Below are positions 8,671 through 17,797 of a stretch of 18,329 nt of DNA, in pieces (within the stretch, counting starts at the first letter, position 1; every line of letters begins with the position of its first letter). A program made the translations under genes and the position numbers. The notes under the pieces were generated by a model. The model searched no databases, was not told where the DNA came from, and saw nothing but the letters and a program-made list of their open reading frames with translations. Where the stretch lies: positions 1 to 18,329 of the forward strand of contig JAAMXY010000812.1 of assembly GCA_019677205.1 (NCBI GenBank), given 5' to 3'. The DNA comes from Pinguiococcus pyrenoidosus. Lineage: Eukaryota; Sar; Pinguiophyceae; Pinguiochrysidales; Pinguiochrysidaceae.

Positions 8671-11600
8671 TTACGACTCCGTGATGTAGGAGATGTCATC
8701 CCACGGATGCCTGTAGAGCGGTTGCTTCAGCCTATTCTGGTCGAGGTAGTGCCCAATGAATCCGATGGATCGGCCGAGGACGAACAACCCATTGAGACAG
8801 CCCAGGTCAATGAGCTCCGCTACCTCCGTCGGCGTGAAGGCGCCACACGAGCGGAGCATGTCCACGAAGCAAACAGCGATGCAGCCGTCCACGTTGAGAA
8901 TGAGGTTGGACTTCTTCCGCGTCGTGACCTGCTCCACCTTGAGAGCGAAGTTCAGGATGTCATTGCTACCGAAGTGCGCCTGCGCGTACTCCTTGATGAT
9001 GACGACGCGCTTGTCTGGGTTGTCTAGCGACTTGATCCGGTGCCCGATGCCCATGATCAGCTTGCCCTTCTTCTTCATGTCGGTCACGAAGAAGCCGGCG
9101 TCCACGTTCTCATCGGAGGCCTTGGTGAACATCCGGGCCGCCTCGTCAAGCGCACCTCCGAAGCGCGGGCCGATGGTCAAGAGGCCCGAGGTGAGCGACG
9201 AGATGAGGTCCTTGCCCGCGCGAGCGGTCACGATGGTGTTGTGGGCACCGGCGACCGCGGGACCGTGGTCAGCGGTCACCATGAGAATCATCTCGATGAA
9301 CTTGGTGGCGTAAGCCGGCAGGCGGCGGCGGAACCACAGGAGGCTGAGAGCTCCGCCAATGCCGAGGTCCTCGCTGAACACCTCCGAAATCGGCATCCCG
9401 GCGTACTTCAACTCTTCGCCACGGTCATCGGAAATGGAAGAGATGAAGTTGGCGGGCTTGCGAACGAGGCCGAGACGCTTCGCCCAGTTGAAGTCCATCG
9501 GCATCTTCGGCACGGGTGGCTCCTCCCGCTCGACAATCTTGCCCTCGGCCACGAGCTTGTCGAAGACTTCCTTGATCTTCTCGCCGATGTCCGCAAAGGT
9601 ATCGGGCACGTGCACTCCGGCCTCCTTGAGGGCGGCATTCTTCGCGGCCGCCGTCTCGGAGTTTCCGCGAGCGCATGCGCCCGCGTGGCCAAACTGGACC
9701 TCGTACGGGAAGATGGACGCGCAGGTACCAATGCACCACGCGATGATGGGCTTCGTGATGCGGCCGCTCTGGACGGCCTCGCACACCTCGTACTCGTCGG
9801 TGCCGCCGACCTCACCAAGGAGCACCATCATCTTCACCTCGGGGTTGTCCTGGTAGCGAAGCAGGTGATCCATGAAGCGGCTGCCCGGGTAGCGATCGCC
9901 GCCGATGGCGACGCCTTCGCAGACGCCGTCCGAGTTCCGGCTGATGAGGTTGTTCAGCTCGTTGGACATGCCGCCCGACTTGGAGACGTACGCGACTGAG
10001 CCGGGGCGATAGAGCTTCGACATGACGATGTTGTCGAGCATCCCTCCGGTGTTTCCGATGCGGAAGCATCCTGGCTTGATCCCGCCCACGGTGGCGGGCC
10101 CGATGATGCCGACGTTCTTCTCGTTCGCGACGCGAATCATCTCGCGGGTCTGGCCCTCCGGCACGCCCTCCGCAATGATGGCGATTGTCTTGAGGCGATC
10201 GCTGTAGCCAAGAGCTTCCATCACCGACGGGTAGACGGACCGGAACGAGGCGAAGTTGACCAGGAAGGTGACGTCCTGGTGCTTCTCGACGGCCTCAGCC
10301 ATGCTGGCGTAGCACGGCATGAGCACCTCGGAGGTGCCCCAGTAGAACTTGATGTAGTGGTTGCCGGTGAAGGGATAGATCATGGCCGCCACGCTTGGCT
10401 CGTCGCGCTTGCACATGTAGTCGAAGTCCAGCATCCCCTGCACCGCACGGTTCTGCAGGCCGTAGACGAAGCAGCGGGTCGAAGCGCTGCTGGTGATCAC
10501 ATTGTGGGCTGCCGTGGCTTCCGCGGCGGCGCTCGCCGCCGCCACCATGCCATCATGCTGTGCGTCCTCGCTGTCTGCGGCGCCGCTGGCACCCTGCTCG
10601 ACGGGCAGCTCCGGCTCCTCCTCCGGGGTGGTGTTGAAGGACGAGCGCGAGGGCAGCGGTTTGGTTTCCTCGACCTCCTGGTCGAACTCCGGCAGGGACG
10701 AGCCGTCCTTGACGCCCAGCGCCACGGGAACGATGGCCACGATGTGCGTCTCGGGGCCGTAGACATGCATGGGGACGTTGATCTGCTGGCCGACCTCGCG
10801 CATCTGGCGAAGGCCCTCCTGGTAGTTGGGACCGCCGCGGCGGACCCAGATGCTCACGTTCCCGTCGCGGAGCTCCTCCTGGTAGGCCTTGAGCGCGGAA
10901 ATGATGCCCTTGAAGGTGCTCGCGACGTCGGTGAAGTTGGCGATGCCGCCGCCGATGATCAGCACCTTGCCGCGCGGATCCTTGACGCGCGTCATGAGCC
11001 CAAGGATGGTCTTGGCGTAGTTGAAGGTCTGCTGCTCGTTGGGAGCTCCGGAGTACTCGCCGTAGTTCGCCAGCTCGGTGCCGTAGCCAAGGTCGGCGAT
11101 GGTGTCGGCGTACACGACCGAGGCTCCCCCGCCGGCCACCATGGTCCAGATGCGACCGGCGTGATTCAGAATCGTCAGCTTGAGCGACGCACCAGTCTTG
11201 GCGTCGAGATCGGCAATGTACTGCTCTTCCGGGAAGGCCGCACGTCCAAAAGCCGGGGGGAAGTCGATGTCGCCCCATTTGTGGCCAACCAGGAAGTTCG
11301 CGGTCTCGTCGATCTTGGCGGCGAGGTCCAACACCGCGATCTTGTCATCCATCACCACGAGCGGATTGATCTCGAGGTACACGAAGTGCAGCTCGCGGAA
11401 GAGACGGAAGAGCGCAAGGAGGAAGTGCGCGAGTTGGGGCTTGCGCGCTTCCGGCACGTTCATGAGCAGCGCCTCGGTGATCATCTCCGTAGTGCAGTCG
11501 GAGCCCACGGACACCGAGAGGCGAACTGCCTTGGCGTCAACGTCTCCAACGTCCACTCCACCCTCGTGGTGGAAGAGGAACTCGTCGGCCTCGCGATGCG

Positions 11601-12237
11601 ACTGGATGCAGATGTAGTACTCATCGCTCTGGTCGTGGGCCACGAACGGTTCCACAATGAACGTCTCGAGAATGCCGGAGACACGCTCCACCTGCGTCTC
11701 GCGTCCGACGCGTTCGTTCACCCAGTCCTGCACCTCCGCCCAGCTCTTGTTGATCGCCAGGAGACCAGCCTTACCACGGCGCTTGATGAGCTGATCCGGC
11801 TTGACCACCAGAGGCGTGTCCAGGAGCCACGGGTTCTCGGAAGCGAGCTGCGGAGTACAGAAGACGTTCGCGCATCAGTCCTTGCTCCCCCGGCACTACG
11901 TGCCTCTCTGCGTTTTCCTCTGCACTGCAGCACGCTTCCCAGGGCGCTGGAGCTCAGAGACCGAAATCTCAAGTGTGGCAGGGCCATTGCCGCTTTGTAT
12001 CTTTTGTGGAAGCGGCCTGCGCTGCTGCCGTTCTGGTGGAGCTCGTGGGCCTCACGCATGCCCTCCTACATGCTCTGCGCCACCAACCTGTTCGAAGTAG
12101 TCCGCCTGGTGCTGGCACTGGTCTGTGATCTGCACGCAGCGCTGCTCCAGGGTGTTCAGGCCGCCGTCTGCGCAGTCGCTGAGCCACTTGCCCAGCATCT
12201 TCTTGCCATGGTACTCGCGGATGGCCTTGGCACTCAT
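8671..12237 (-). CDS. ACLY: ATP-citrate lyase, single-chain (fused) form
   Basis: Two exons: 12237-12088 (50 aa) and 11847-8671, with a 240-bp intron, giving 1108 aa (human ACLY is about 1100). It cleaves citrate with ATP and CoA to acetyl-CoA and oxaloacetate in the cytosol, supplying lipid synthesis. Order: N-terminal ATP-grasp/citrate-binding region starting [15 protein letters not shown] and continuing [17 protein letters not shown]; a citryl-CoA ligase part with [43 protein letters not shown] and the catalytic phospho-histidine in QFGHAGACA (H771, codon 9687-9685); then a citrate-synthase-like lyase part with [44 protein letters not shown] and [16 protein letters not shown]. The mid-protein linker is acidic and Ala-rich and lacks the human Ser-phosphorylation sequence. 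The N-terminus has no targeting peptide. Land plants and green algae use two separate subunits, so the fusion argues against a green alga. Confidence 0.97.
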
Positions 12238-12793
12238 GGCAGCGACGCTTCTCGTTGATCAAGGGAGTCCAAAGCTGCTTGAGATCCGCGACGGCTGCGC
12301 TCTCCAACGCTCTGTCGGAACCGCCCAAACCCCGCGCAAGGAGACGTGTGCCACTGACGCGCCTTTTTCCGTGACGTGTGGTCCAAATTTTACAAATTTT
12401 TTAGAATCCATCTCGGCCAACGTCGGCCAATCAAGCTCAGACACGCTGCCACGTTTAGCGGGATGAGACCACACGTCGAAACGGAGTGGTACCAATCACC
12501 GGTGGTTACGTACCTCCGCCACACGACTATGCGCGAATAGGCGCTGGGGAAAGATTTTAAATGCCCCTCCATCAGCTGACTTGAAGCCGCTTCCTCTGCT
12601 CGTTTTCATTTGTCCGTCCCCCGCGTATCCTGCAGGGATTGGCGAAATCGCTTCGATGTTCCTATCGACGCATCAGACGCGCGAACTTCGCCCGTGCTTC
12701 AACGTTCGCATCTTTGCGGCTTTCACTTGAAGCTTCTGCGCCGACAGCTTCTCTCTGGAGACCAGTACCCTCCCTCGTCCACACGTCTTCACG
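12238..12793. promoter_or_regulatory. Divergent promoter between ATP-citrate lyase and plastid-protein genes
   Basis: 556 bp without a supportable coding region. It contains an AT-rich patch (12382-12411), a duplicated 'tcggccaa' (12413-12420 and 12423-12430, the second continuing to a CCAAT box), another CCAAT at about 12492-12496, a TGACGT bZIP-like word at 12372-12377, and repeated CCACACG elements listed separately. Confidence 0.65.
12373..12477. repeat. Perfect 11-bp inverted repeat flanking a CCAAT region
   Basis: GACGTGTGGTC (12373-12383) and GACCACACGTC (12467-12477) are exact reverse complements, 83 bp apart. Between them lie the AT-rich patch and the duplicated CGGCCAA/CCAAT element. 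This arrangement is expected of a pair of binding sites for one factor in opposite orientations. The repeat is seen directly; the factor is unknown. Confidence 0.75.
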
Positions 12794-12806
12794 ATGCATC
12801 GTGTGG
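12375..12806. promoter_or_regulatory. Cluster of five CCACACG/CGTGTGG 7-mers
   Basis: Exact copies at 12375-12381 (CGTGTGG), 12469-12475, 12519-12525 and 12779-12785 (CCACACG), and 12800-12806 (CGTGTGG). The last two flank the start codon of the downstream gene. Elsewhere in the window I noticed the word only singly (7501, 15065, 17941). Random expectation for a 7-mer on both strands over 432 bp is well under one. Confidence 0.65.
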
Positions 12807-13562
12807 CGCTTCTCCTGGGGGCGCTGGCCTGTCTGGCTCCCTCGCGCGCGTTCACGCTGTCAGGCCGCGTTGGGCTCCGGAGCACGCGGCTGTTGGACGG
12901 CTCGGACTGGCTCTCGGAGTTCAAGCCGCAGCCGCTGACACATGACGACTACGTCGTGGTGGGCTTGGCTTGCTTCTTCCGCACCACGGCGGACAACAAG
13001 CTCGAGGAGGACTGGGTTGTGGAGCCCCTGACCAGCGGGACGATGGAGACCATCGACCTGGGCGTTTCCACTTCCTACAAGCGGGTCAAGGCCATTCGCC
13101 TGGGAGAACTGTTCGGCGCGGCTCCCGAAGAGGCCACCAGCGTCGATGAGAGCGCCATCAAGGACCTGACGGAGGGATACAAGTACCGGGTGAGTGTGCG
13201 CACCGCGACCCGCGTGGCATCTGCGATTCAGCTAGCATATGTGATTGATGCAAGTGGCGGCTTGGCTGAGACGCTTCTTGCTCTTTTCTTGTCCTGCTCC
13301 TCAGATTTGCGAGGATGTCGTGACGCGCACGCTCTCCTCGGCGCGCACATTCCGCCGCCGTGTGGAAGCGCAGCTCCTGGAGCTGGGCGAGCTGGCGGAT
13401 GATTTCAACTTCTCCACTGAGAAGAAGCGCATCAGCAACGAGGTCTACGAGCCCAGCTTCGACGACAACGTCAAGCAGGACGCCAGCATTGACGTGTACG
13501 GCCGTAACTCGGAAGATTCCGAGTCCATCGAGGACGAGATTGCGCGGCTGTCCAACATGTAG
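12794..13562 (+). CDS. Predicted plastid-targeted protein of unknown function
   Basis: Two exons, 12794-13189 and 13305-13562 (115-bp intron, donor GTGAGT, acceptor after a long pyrimidine run), giving 217 aa. The N-terminus MHRVALLLGALACLAPSRAF is a signal peptide with predicted cleavage SRA|F, then a Ser/Arg-containing, acid-poor stretch (TLSGRVGLRSTRLL). This is the bipartite leader of nucleus-encoded plastid proteins in complex red algae. The mature part opens with 'DYVVVGLACFFRTTADNKL', has 'VEPLTSGTMETIDLG' and 'STSYKRVKAIRLGELF', and after the junction a helical segment 'ICEDVVTRTLSSARTF' with an acidic C-terminus. I do not recognise the family and assign no function. The start codon sits in a 14-bp palindrome. 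Confidence 0.8.
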
Positions 13563-13579
13563 CTTTCTGGGGAGGCTGC

Positions 13580-13597
13580 GCCCGGTTTCCACCGGGC
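13580..13597 (+). terminator. Hairpin plus T-rich run 17 nt past the plastid-protein stop
   Basis: GCCCGG (13580-13585), loop TTTCCA, CCGGGC (13592-13597), followed by tttcttcg. It looks like an intrinsic terminator, or like the stem-loop that ends replication-dependent histone mRNAs, though the loop and stem sequences are not histone-type. In a eukaryotic nucleus its role would be in 3'-end formation or stability; that is inference. Confidence 0.4.
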
Positions 13598-13713
13598 TTT
13601 CTTCGTCAAGCAAGCCCACGCTGAGCTGAGTTCTGTAGGAAAGGAACGTCGCTAGTTGGTCCAAATGGTGGATTTTTCTTCGTCCAGTGGTCCGCTGTCT
13701 TGCGGCCTCCATG

Positions 13714-14398
13714 TCACCGCGCCTCCTCCTGCAAGCACATGAGGCTTGAGCGGTTGTCAGAAGCAAGCTGCAGGTCGGGGAGATGCCGCACCTTTTGCTT
13801 GGCCTCTGCCTCCTTCCGCTTCCGCCAGGCCTCGGAAGTCTCCATGAAGCCCCATCCGGCATTGAAGGGCCACAGCTGGAACACGACCTTCCCCTTGATC
13901 ATCGACTGCGGCAATGCCCCGTAGCTCCGCGAGTCCCAGCTGCGGCTTTGGTTGTCCCCCAAGAGCCAAACAAAGTGCTCCGGCACTCTGTGAAGAAGCA
14001 TCAGGCCAGAGATGAGCTCCGCTAGGCCAAAATCACCGCACGAGGCCTCTGGGCGTGGACCCGAGTGGCGGTTCTTACCGGAAGAACTGGCGACCGAAGC
14101 GAGTCTGAGTGCCAACCGTGTCGCCGCCAGTGCCGCACACGCGTTTGCAGACCATCTGCCCCGGCGCAGTGGGGGACTTGGCGATGATGATGTCCCCCTT
14201 CTGCAGATTGCTGCGATGGTACGCCATGCTCGACACCAACACGATGCTGCCCTCTGCTCGAAAGGTCGGCTTCATCGATTCCCCGACCGCGCAGGTCATA
14301 AAGCCTACATACTCCTCGAACAAGAACGCCGTTCCCACCACTTGTCCCAAGATGAGCGCAGCCTGGCCGAAGGGACGCAGAACCCTCGTGGATGCCAT
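13714..14398 (-). CDS. IMP1: Mitochondrial inner-membrane signal peptidase, Imp1 type (S26 family)
   Basis: Two exons: 14398-14079 and 13987-13714, with a 91-bp intron (donor GTAAGA, phase 2), giving 197 aa. ATG 14398 was chosen because the frame upstream has no other ATG. S26 serine peptidase with a Ser/Lys dyad: catalytic Ser in GESMKPT (S41) and catalytic Lys in KSPTAPGQMVCKRV (K85), then GGDTV, VPEHFVWLLGDN, SWDSRSYGALP and KVVFQLWP. The 'AKSPxxPxxxVCKRVxG' pattern favours Imp1 over Imp2. One N-terminal hydrophobic segment (about 8-35) would anchor it in the inner membrane, facing the intermembrane space, where it cleaves sorting signals. The C-terminal tail (about 150-197) is charged and longer than I expect for the family. 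The ATG lies 247 bp from the divergent ALG6 start. Confidence 0.92.
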
Positions 14399-14645
14399 CC
14401 AAAAGCCAACGCGCACTGCAGTCCTTCGGGCGACTCAAAGCTGTCGCTAGGATATCGATAGATCTCTATCTCCTTAAAATCCTATTCCAGAGTCACTTTA
14501 GGACCAAACACATGATCCGCTCCATCCTGAGCCATACGACGTGCACAAGAATCCATACGTTTGTGTGCGGACAAGTGGAGGGGGCTTGGAGAGCTTCAAG
14601 TTTTGGCATTCAAGCTGCACTTGGATGGGAGCAGAAGCGTCCACA
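14399..14645. promoter_or_regulatory. Divergent promoter between IMP1 and ALG6
   Basis: 247 bp between start codons. An AT-rich core at about 14448-14510 contains the inverted repeat GATAG-atct-CTATC (14457-14470) next to gatatcgata. An ATG at 14512 opens an upstream frame overlapping the ALG6 start (to 14805), if transcription begins before it. Confidence 0.5.
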
Positions 14646-17630
14646 ATGGCGTCTACGGAGGCTCCTGGAGAGGATCAGCGAGAGGCGGATGTGCTGGCGA
14701 CCACTCAGCGAGTGCTGTATGTGGACTCGGATGCGGCGCTGCTGCCTGCAACTGTCCTACGGGTTCACTACGACGACGATCCGCCGTACTACACCATCCG
14801 CTTGATGGGCACGCCGCGCGAGAAGCAGACAGTGCGCGAAAGACTCGTCAAGGTGTCGGGCGGTCGTGGAGACGCCATCCTGGAGGCGGCGGACAAAGCG
14901 GCGTCGCGAGCGCTCTGCGGAGCGGACTTGCAGGCCGCCGACGAAGACGAAGAAGACTGGTGCACAGAGAACGATGATGCTCGGTGGCTCCTCCACTGGG
15001 CCTTTCTGGTGTCGTTGGCGCTCCTGATGCGCCATGTGGTGGGGCTGCACTCGCACAGTGGGCGCCACACGCCTCCCACATTTGGCGACTACGAAGCGCA
15101 GCGCCATTGGATGGAGATCACGGTGAACACGCCGCTGCGCGACTGGTATTTCGAGACGGAAGACAACGATCTCGCGTATTGGGGACTGGACTATCCACCG
15201 GCCAGCGCATACTTTGCGTACGCGGTGGGGCTGGCGTCCAGGGCCTTTGAGGAGCCTTCGGTGGCGCTCTTCAGCTCGCGGGGCTACGACACGCCAACGC
15301 ATCGAGCTTTCATGCGGGCCAGTGTCTACTTGGTCGATCTTCTCGTGTACGTGCCTGCGGTCCTACTTCTGGTGTCCACGATCTTTGCAGCCGCGCCGGT
15401 GGACACCGGACGCCGAACGCGGGACGCGAACGCGCTTCCAAGGCGCCTCGCAGCTGCGGCGATGCTGTTCTGCCCGTCTCTCCTGCTCATCGACCATGGC
15501 CACTTCCAGTATAATGGAGTGAGCATCGGCCTAGCGCTAGCCGCCCTGGCCTGCCTGCTTCGCAACATGCGCTGGGCTGCGTGCATGCTCTTTGCGCTGA
15601 GCCTCAACTTCAAGCAGATGAGCCTCTTCTACGCCCCCGTCTTCGGCTGCGCCCTCCTGGGCTGGTGCGCTGGGCAAGAGAAAGGGACTGGGAGCGATCC
15701 GGTGGTCGACGCGGAAGAAAAGCACCTCTCGCGGCAGAAACGGCTGCAAAAGCATGCACGAAGGATGGCCCAACAAGGCTACGAAACGTCGGTCCCCTCA
15801 GGATTGAGCATGCCCTTTCCAAGCGCCCGACGATTCCTGCGGCGCCTGAGCTTCCTGGCGGCATTGGTGATCGCGTCATTCGCAGTCCTCAACATGCCTT
15901 TCTGCACTAGCAACGTCGACAGGGGGAGCGTGCAGGACATGTTTGTCAGCTTGAGGGCCGCACATGGCACCGTCCCTTCCTTCGCAGAGATGCTGGAGGA
16001 GTACGAGGTCTTGTATCCCCTCCAAAGCCGTGCGGCGGCTGTGAACGGCCCTGATGAACTTGGCGGCGAGCCACAGGCCGGGTCGAGTGGCCCTTCTACG
16101 GATTCGGAGGGCAACGGAACTCAAATCGTCCTCGAAGTCGACCACAGCGGAGCGGCGACGCTCGATATCGAAGCCGAATACTCGAGCGGCGTATCCAGTT
16201 CCTCTCTAGACGGCGACGATAGTCTTGCAGATGCCACGGGCGACAACGCTGGACAGGATGCAGTGGACACGAGTGGGGCGGACGCTGGGCATCGCGAGGA
16301 AGACACGTCGGATTCGGACGCTTCGGCGCCGCGGAACGAGAGCGTCGCAGCTCCGCAAGCAGATGACAGTGGCGATCAGGGCGCGGAAGCAAGCCTGAAG
16401 CCAAGCTGGGTCTCGACGGTGATGTCTACGGTGAGCAGAGTGGTGAAGCGCTTTGTCGCCGACTCGTCCGCGCAGGTGGACCTCGCCATGACGACTGCTG
16501 GAGATGCCACTCGGCGCTACCGATTCTACCTCGGACAGTACATGTCGGTAACGGGACGATTCCTGCGGGTTTGGCTGCATCTGCGGGCACTCCAGATCTT
16601 GGAAGGTGGCGTCCAATTCGTGATCTCCGCGGCAGATGCCATCGGACTCGGCCCCTTGCCACAGTCCGGTCGGGGTTGCGTACACGGTCTGCAGCAAGTG
16701 GGGCTTCGCGTGTTTCCGCTCGCGCGCGGTCTCTTTGAAGACAAGGTTGCCAACTTTTGGTACGTGCTGAGCATCCCTCTGGATCTCAGAGCTCATCTGG
16801 AGAAGTCAAGCTTGGCAGCCCTCGCAGCGGGCAACACGCTCCTCTTCCTCCTCCCGTTGGTCGTGTTGTTGATCGTGTCCGTCCCAAGGCAGCCTGTTCT
16901 ACCGCGGACTTCCTCTGAGGACTCCCGGTGGATGACTCGCCTGGGGGAAATGGCGGAGGCCATCACCCGTGCGTCCGCCAACCCGATCGAAAGGAGACTG
17001 CTGGAGGCGGATCGAAGCAGCGCCCTGCGGCAGCGGGAAGCGTTCGTCGCGCTCGGGGCTGCAGCTCTGCCCAGTCCTCGGGGCGTAACGCTGGTGCTCT
17101 GCCTTACCATTTCCGCCCTGGTTTGTTTCCTGTTTGGATTTCAGGTCCATGAGAAATCTATCCTGCTGGCTTCTGTGCCGCTGGGACTCCTGTTCCCTCT
17201 GGATTCCGGCTTCGTCCTTCTCGTCGGCTCGGTCGCCTGCTACAGCATGTTCCCACTTCTGGAGAGGGATCGGCTGCTGGTGCCGTACTTCTGCCTGCAG
17301 GTGATGATACTCGGGGTGAGTGTGGCGCACAGGCTCTTAGGCATGCCAGCCATGGTCGAGCCGGCGATCACCGCCAAGGCGGTCGACGGCAGCAACGGGC
17401 AGACGAGGTTCAGAGGAGTTTTGAGCTTGCTTCGGGGACGCGTGCGCACTGGGATCCATCTGACGGTCGTGTTCGTCATGTTGTTGGTGCATGGGCTCCA
17501 CCTAGCGGTGTCTCCTCCCGAGTCGCTGCCCCACATCTTCCCTCTGCTCTTCTGTGCGAGTGCATTTGCGTTCTTCTGCTATGCCCTGCTATACTTGTTG
17601 GTGTGGCTGTGCGCGGAGCTGGGCCTGTAG
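14646..17630 (+). CDS. ALG6: ALG6 alpha-1,3-glucosyltransferase with extra N-terminal domain and large insertion
   Basis: Intronless. ATG 14646 (A at -3, G at +4) gives 994 aa; ATG 14625 is an alternative in-frame start 7 codons upstream. ALG6 adds the first glucose from dolichyl-P-glucose to Man9GlcNAc2-PP-dolichol in the ER lumen during N-glycan assembly. Diagnostic segments: FGDYEAQRHWMEITVNTPL (146-164; D148 corresponds to the proposed catalytic Asp), YWGLDYPPASAY, IDHGHFQYNGVSIGL (282-296), LNFKQMSLFYAPV, RVFPLARGLFEDKVANFW (688-705) and VHEKSILL, with many membrane helices. There are two oddities. Residues about 22-70 form a small separate module (HYDDDPPYYTIRL...REKQTVRERL) before the first helix. 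About 265 residues, partly Ser/Asp/Gly-rich, are inserted between PFC (418-420) and GLQQVGLRVF (681). At about twice the usual ALG6 length, it is still intact. ALG8 is excluded by the ALG6-type motifs. Confidence 0.93.
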   Translation: MASTEAPGEDQREADVLATTQRVLYVDSDAALLPATVLRVHYDDDPPYYTIRLMGTPREKQTVRERLVKVSGGRGDAILEAADKAASRALCGADLQAADEDEEDWCTENDDARWLLHWAFLVSLALLMRHVVGLHSHSGRHTPPTFGDYEAQRHWMEITVNTPLRDWYFETEDNDLAYWGLDYPPASAYFAYAVGLASRAFEEPSVALFSSRGYDTPTHRAFMRASVYLVDLLVYVPAVLLLVSTIFAAAPVDTGRRTRDANALPRRLAAAAMLFCPSLLLIDHGHFQYNGVSIGLALAALACLLRNMRWAACMLFALSLNFKQMSLFYAPVFGCALLGWCAGQEKGTGSDPVVDAEEKHLSRQKRLQKHARRMAQQGYETSVPSGLSMPFPSARRFLRRLSFLAALVIASFAVLNMPFCTSNVDRGSVQDMFVSLRAAHGTVPSFAEMLEEYEVLYPLQSRAAAVNGPDELGGEPQAGSSGPSTDSEGNGTQIVLEVDHSGAATLDIEAEYSSGVSSSSLDGDDSLADATGDNAGQDAVDTSGADAGHREEDTSDSDASAPRNESVAAPQADDSGDQGAEASLKPSWVSTVMSTVSRVVKRFVADSSAQVDLAMTTAGDATRRYRFYLGQYMSVTGRFLRVWLHLRALQILEGGVQFVISAADAIGLGPLPQSGRGCVHGLQQVGLRVFPLARGLFEDKVANFWYVLSIPLDLRAHLEKSSLAALAAGNTLLFLLPLVVLLIVSVPRQPVLPRTSSEDSRWMTRLGEMAEAITRASANPIERRLLEADRSSALRQREAFVALGAAALPSPRGVTLVLCLTISALVCFLFGFQVHEKSILLASVPLGLLFPLDSGFVLLVGSVACYSMFPLLERDRLLVPYFCLQVMILGVSVAHRLLGMPAMVEPAITAKAVDGSNGQTRFRGVLSLLRGRVRTGIHLTVVFVMLLVHGLHLAVSPPESLPHIFPLLFCASAFAFFCYALLYLLVWLCAELGL

Positions 17631-17797
17631 CAAGGGCGGATGCGTTGTGCTTTGCACCAAAGAAATGAGTGATTGCCGACTCCTAGTTGCCATGGTGCCA
17701 CCATAAGCGTCCAACCAATCAACCTCTCAGTTCTGAAAACCGACCGCACTTGCTCTTGTCTCCGCTTGTCCCATGGTCAACTACACCACCAGCTCGC

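Noticed and set aside
11848-12087. Missing exon within the 240-bp ATP-citrate lyase intron
   Set aside because: The spliced protein aligns with the known N-terminal length (about 50 residues before the 'PWLL' motif), so nothing appears to be missing.
10279-12258. 659-codon open frame on the + strand
   Set aside because: It lies antisense to ATP-citrate lyase, which is certain from motifs. The open frame reflects GC-rich codon use, and its translation shows no family pattern.
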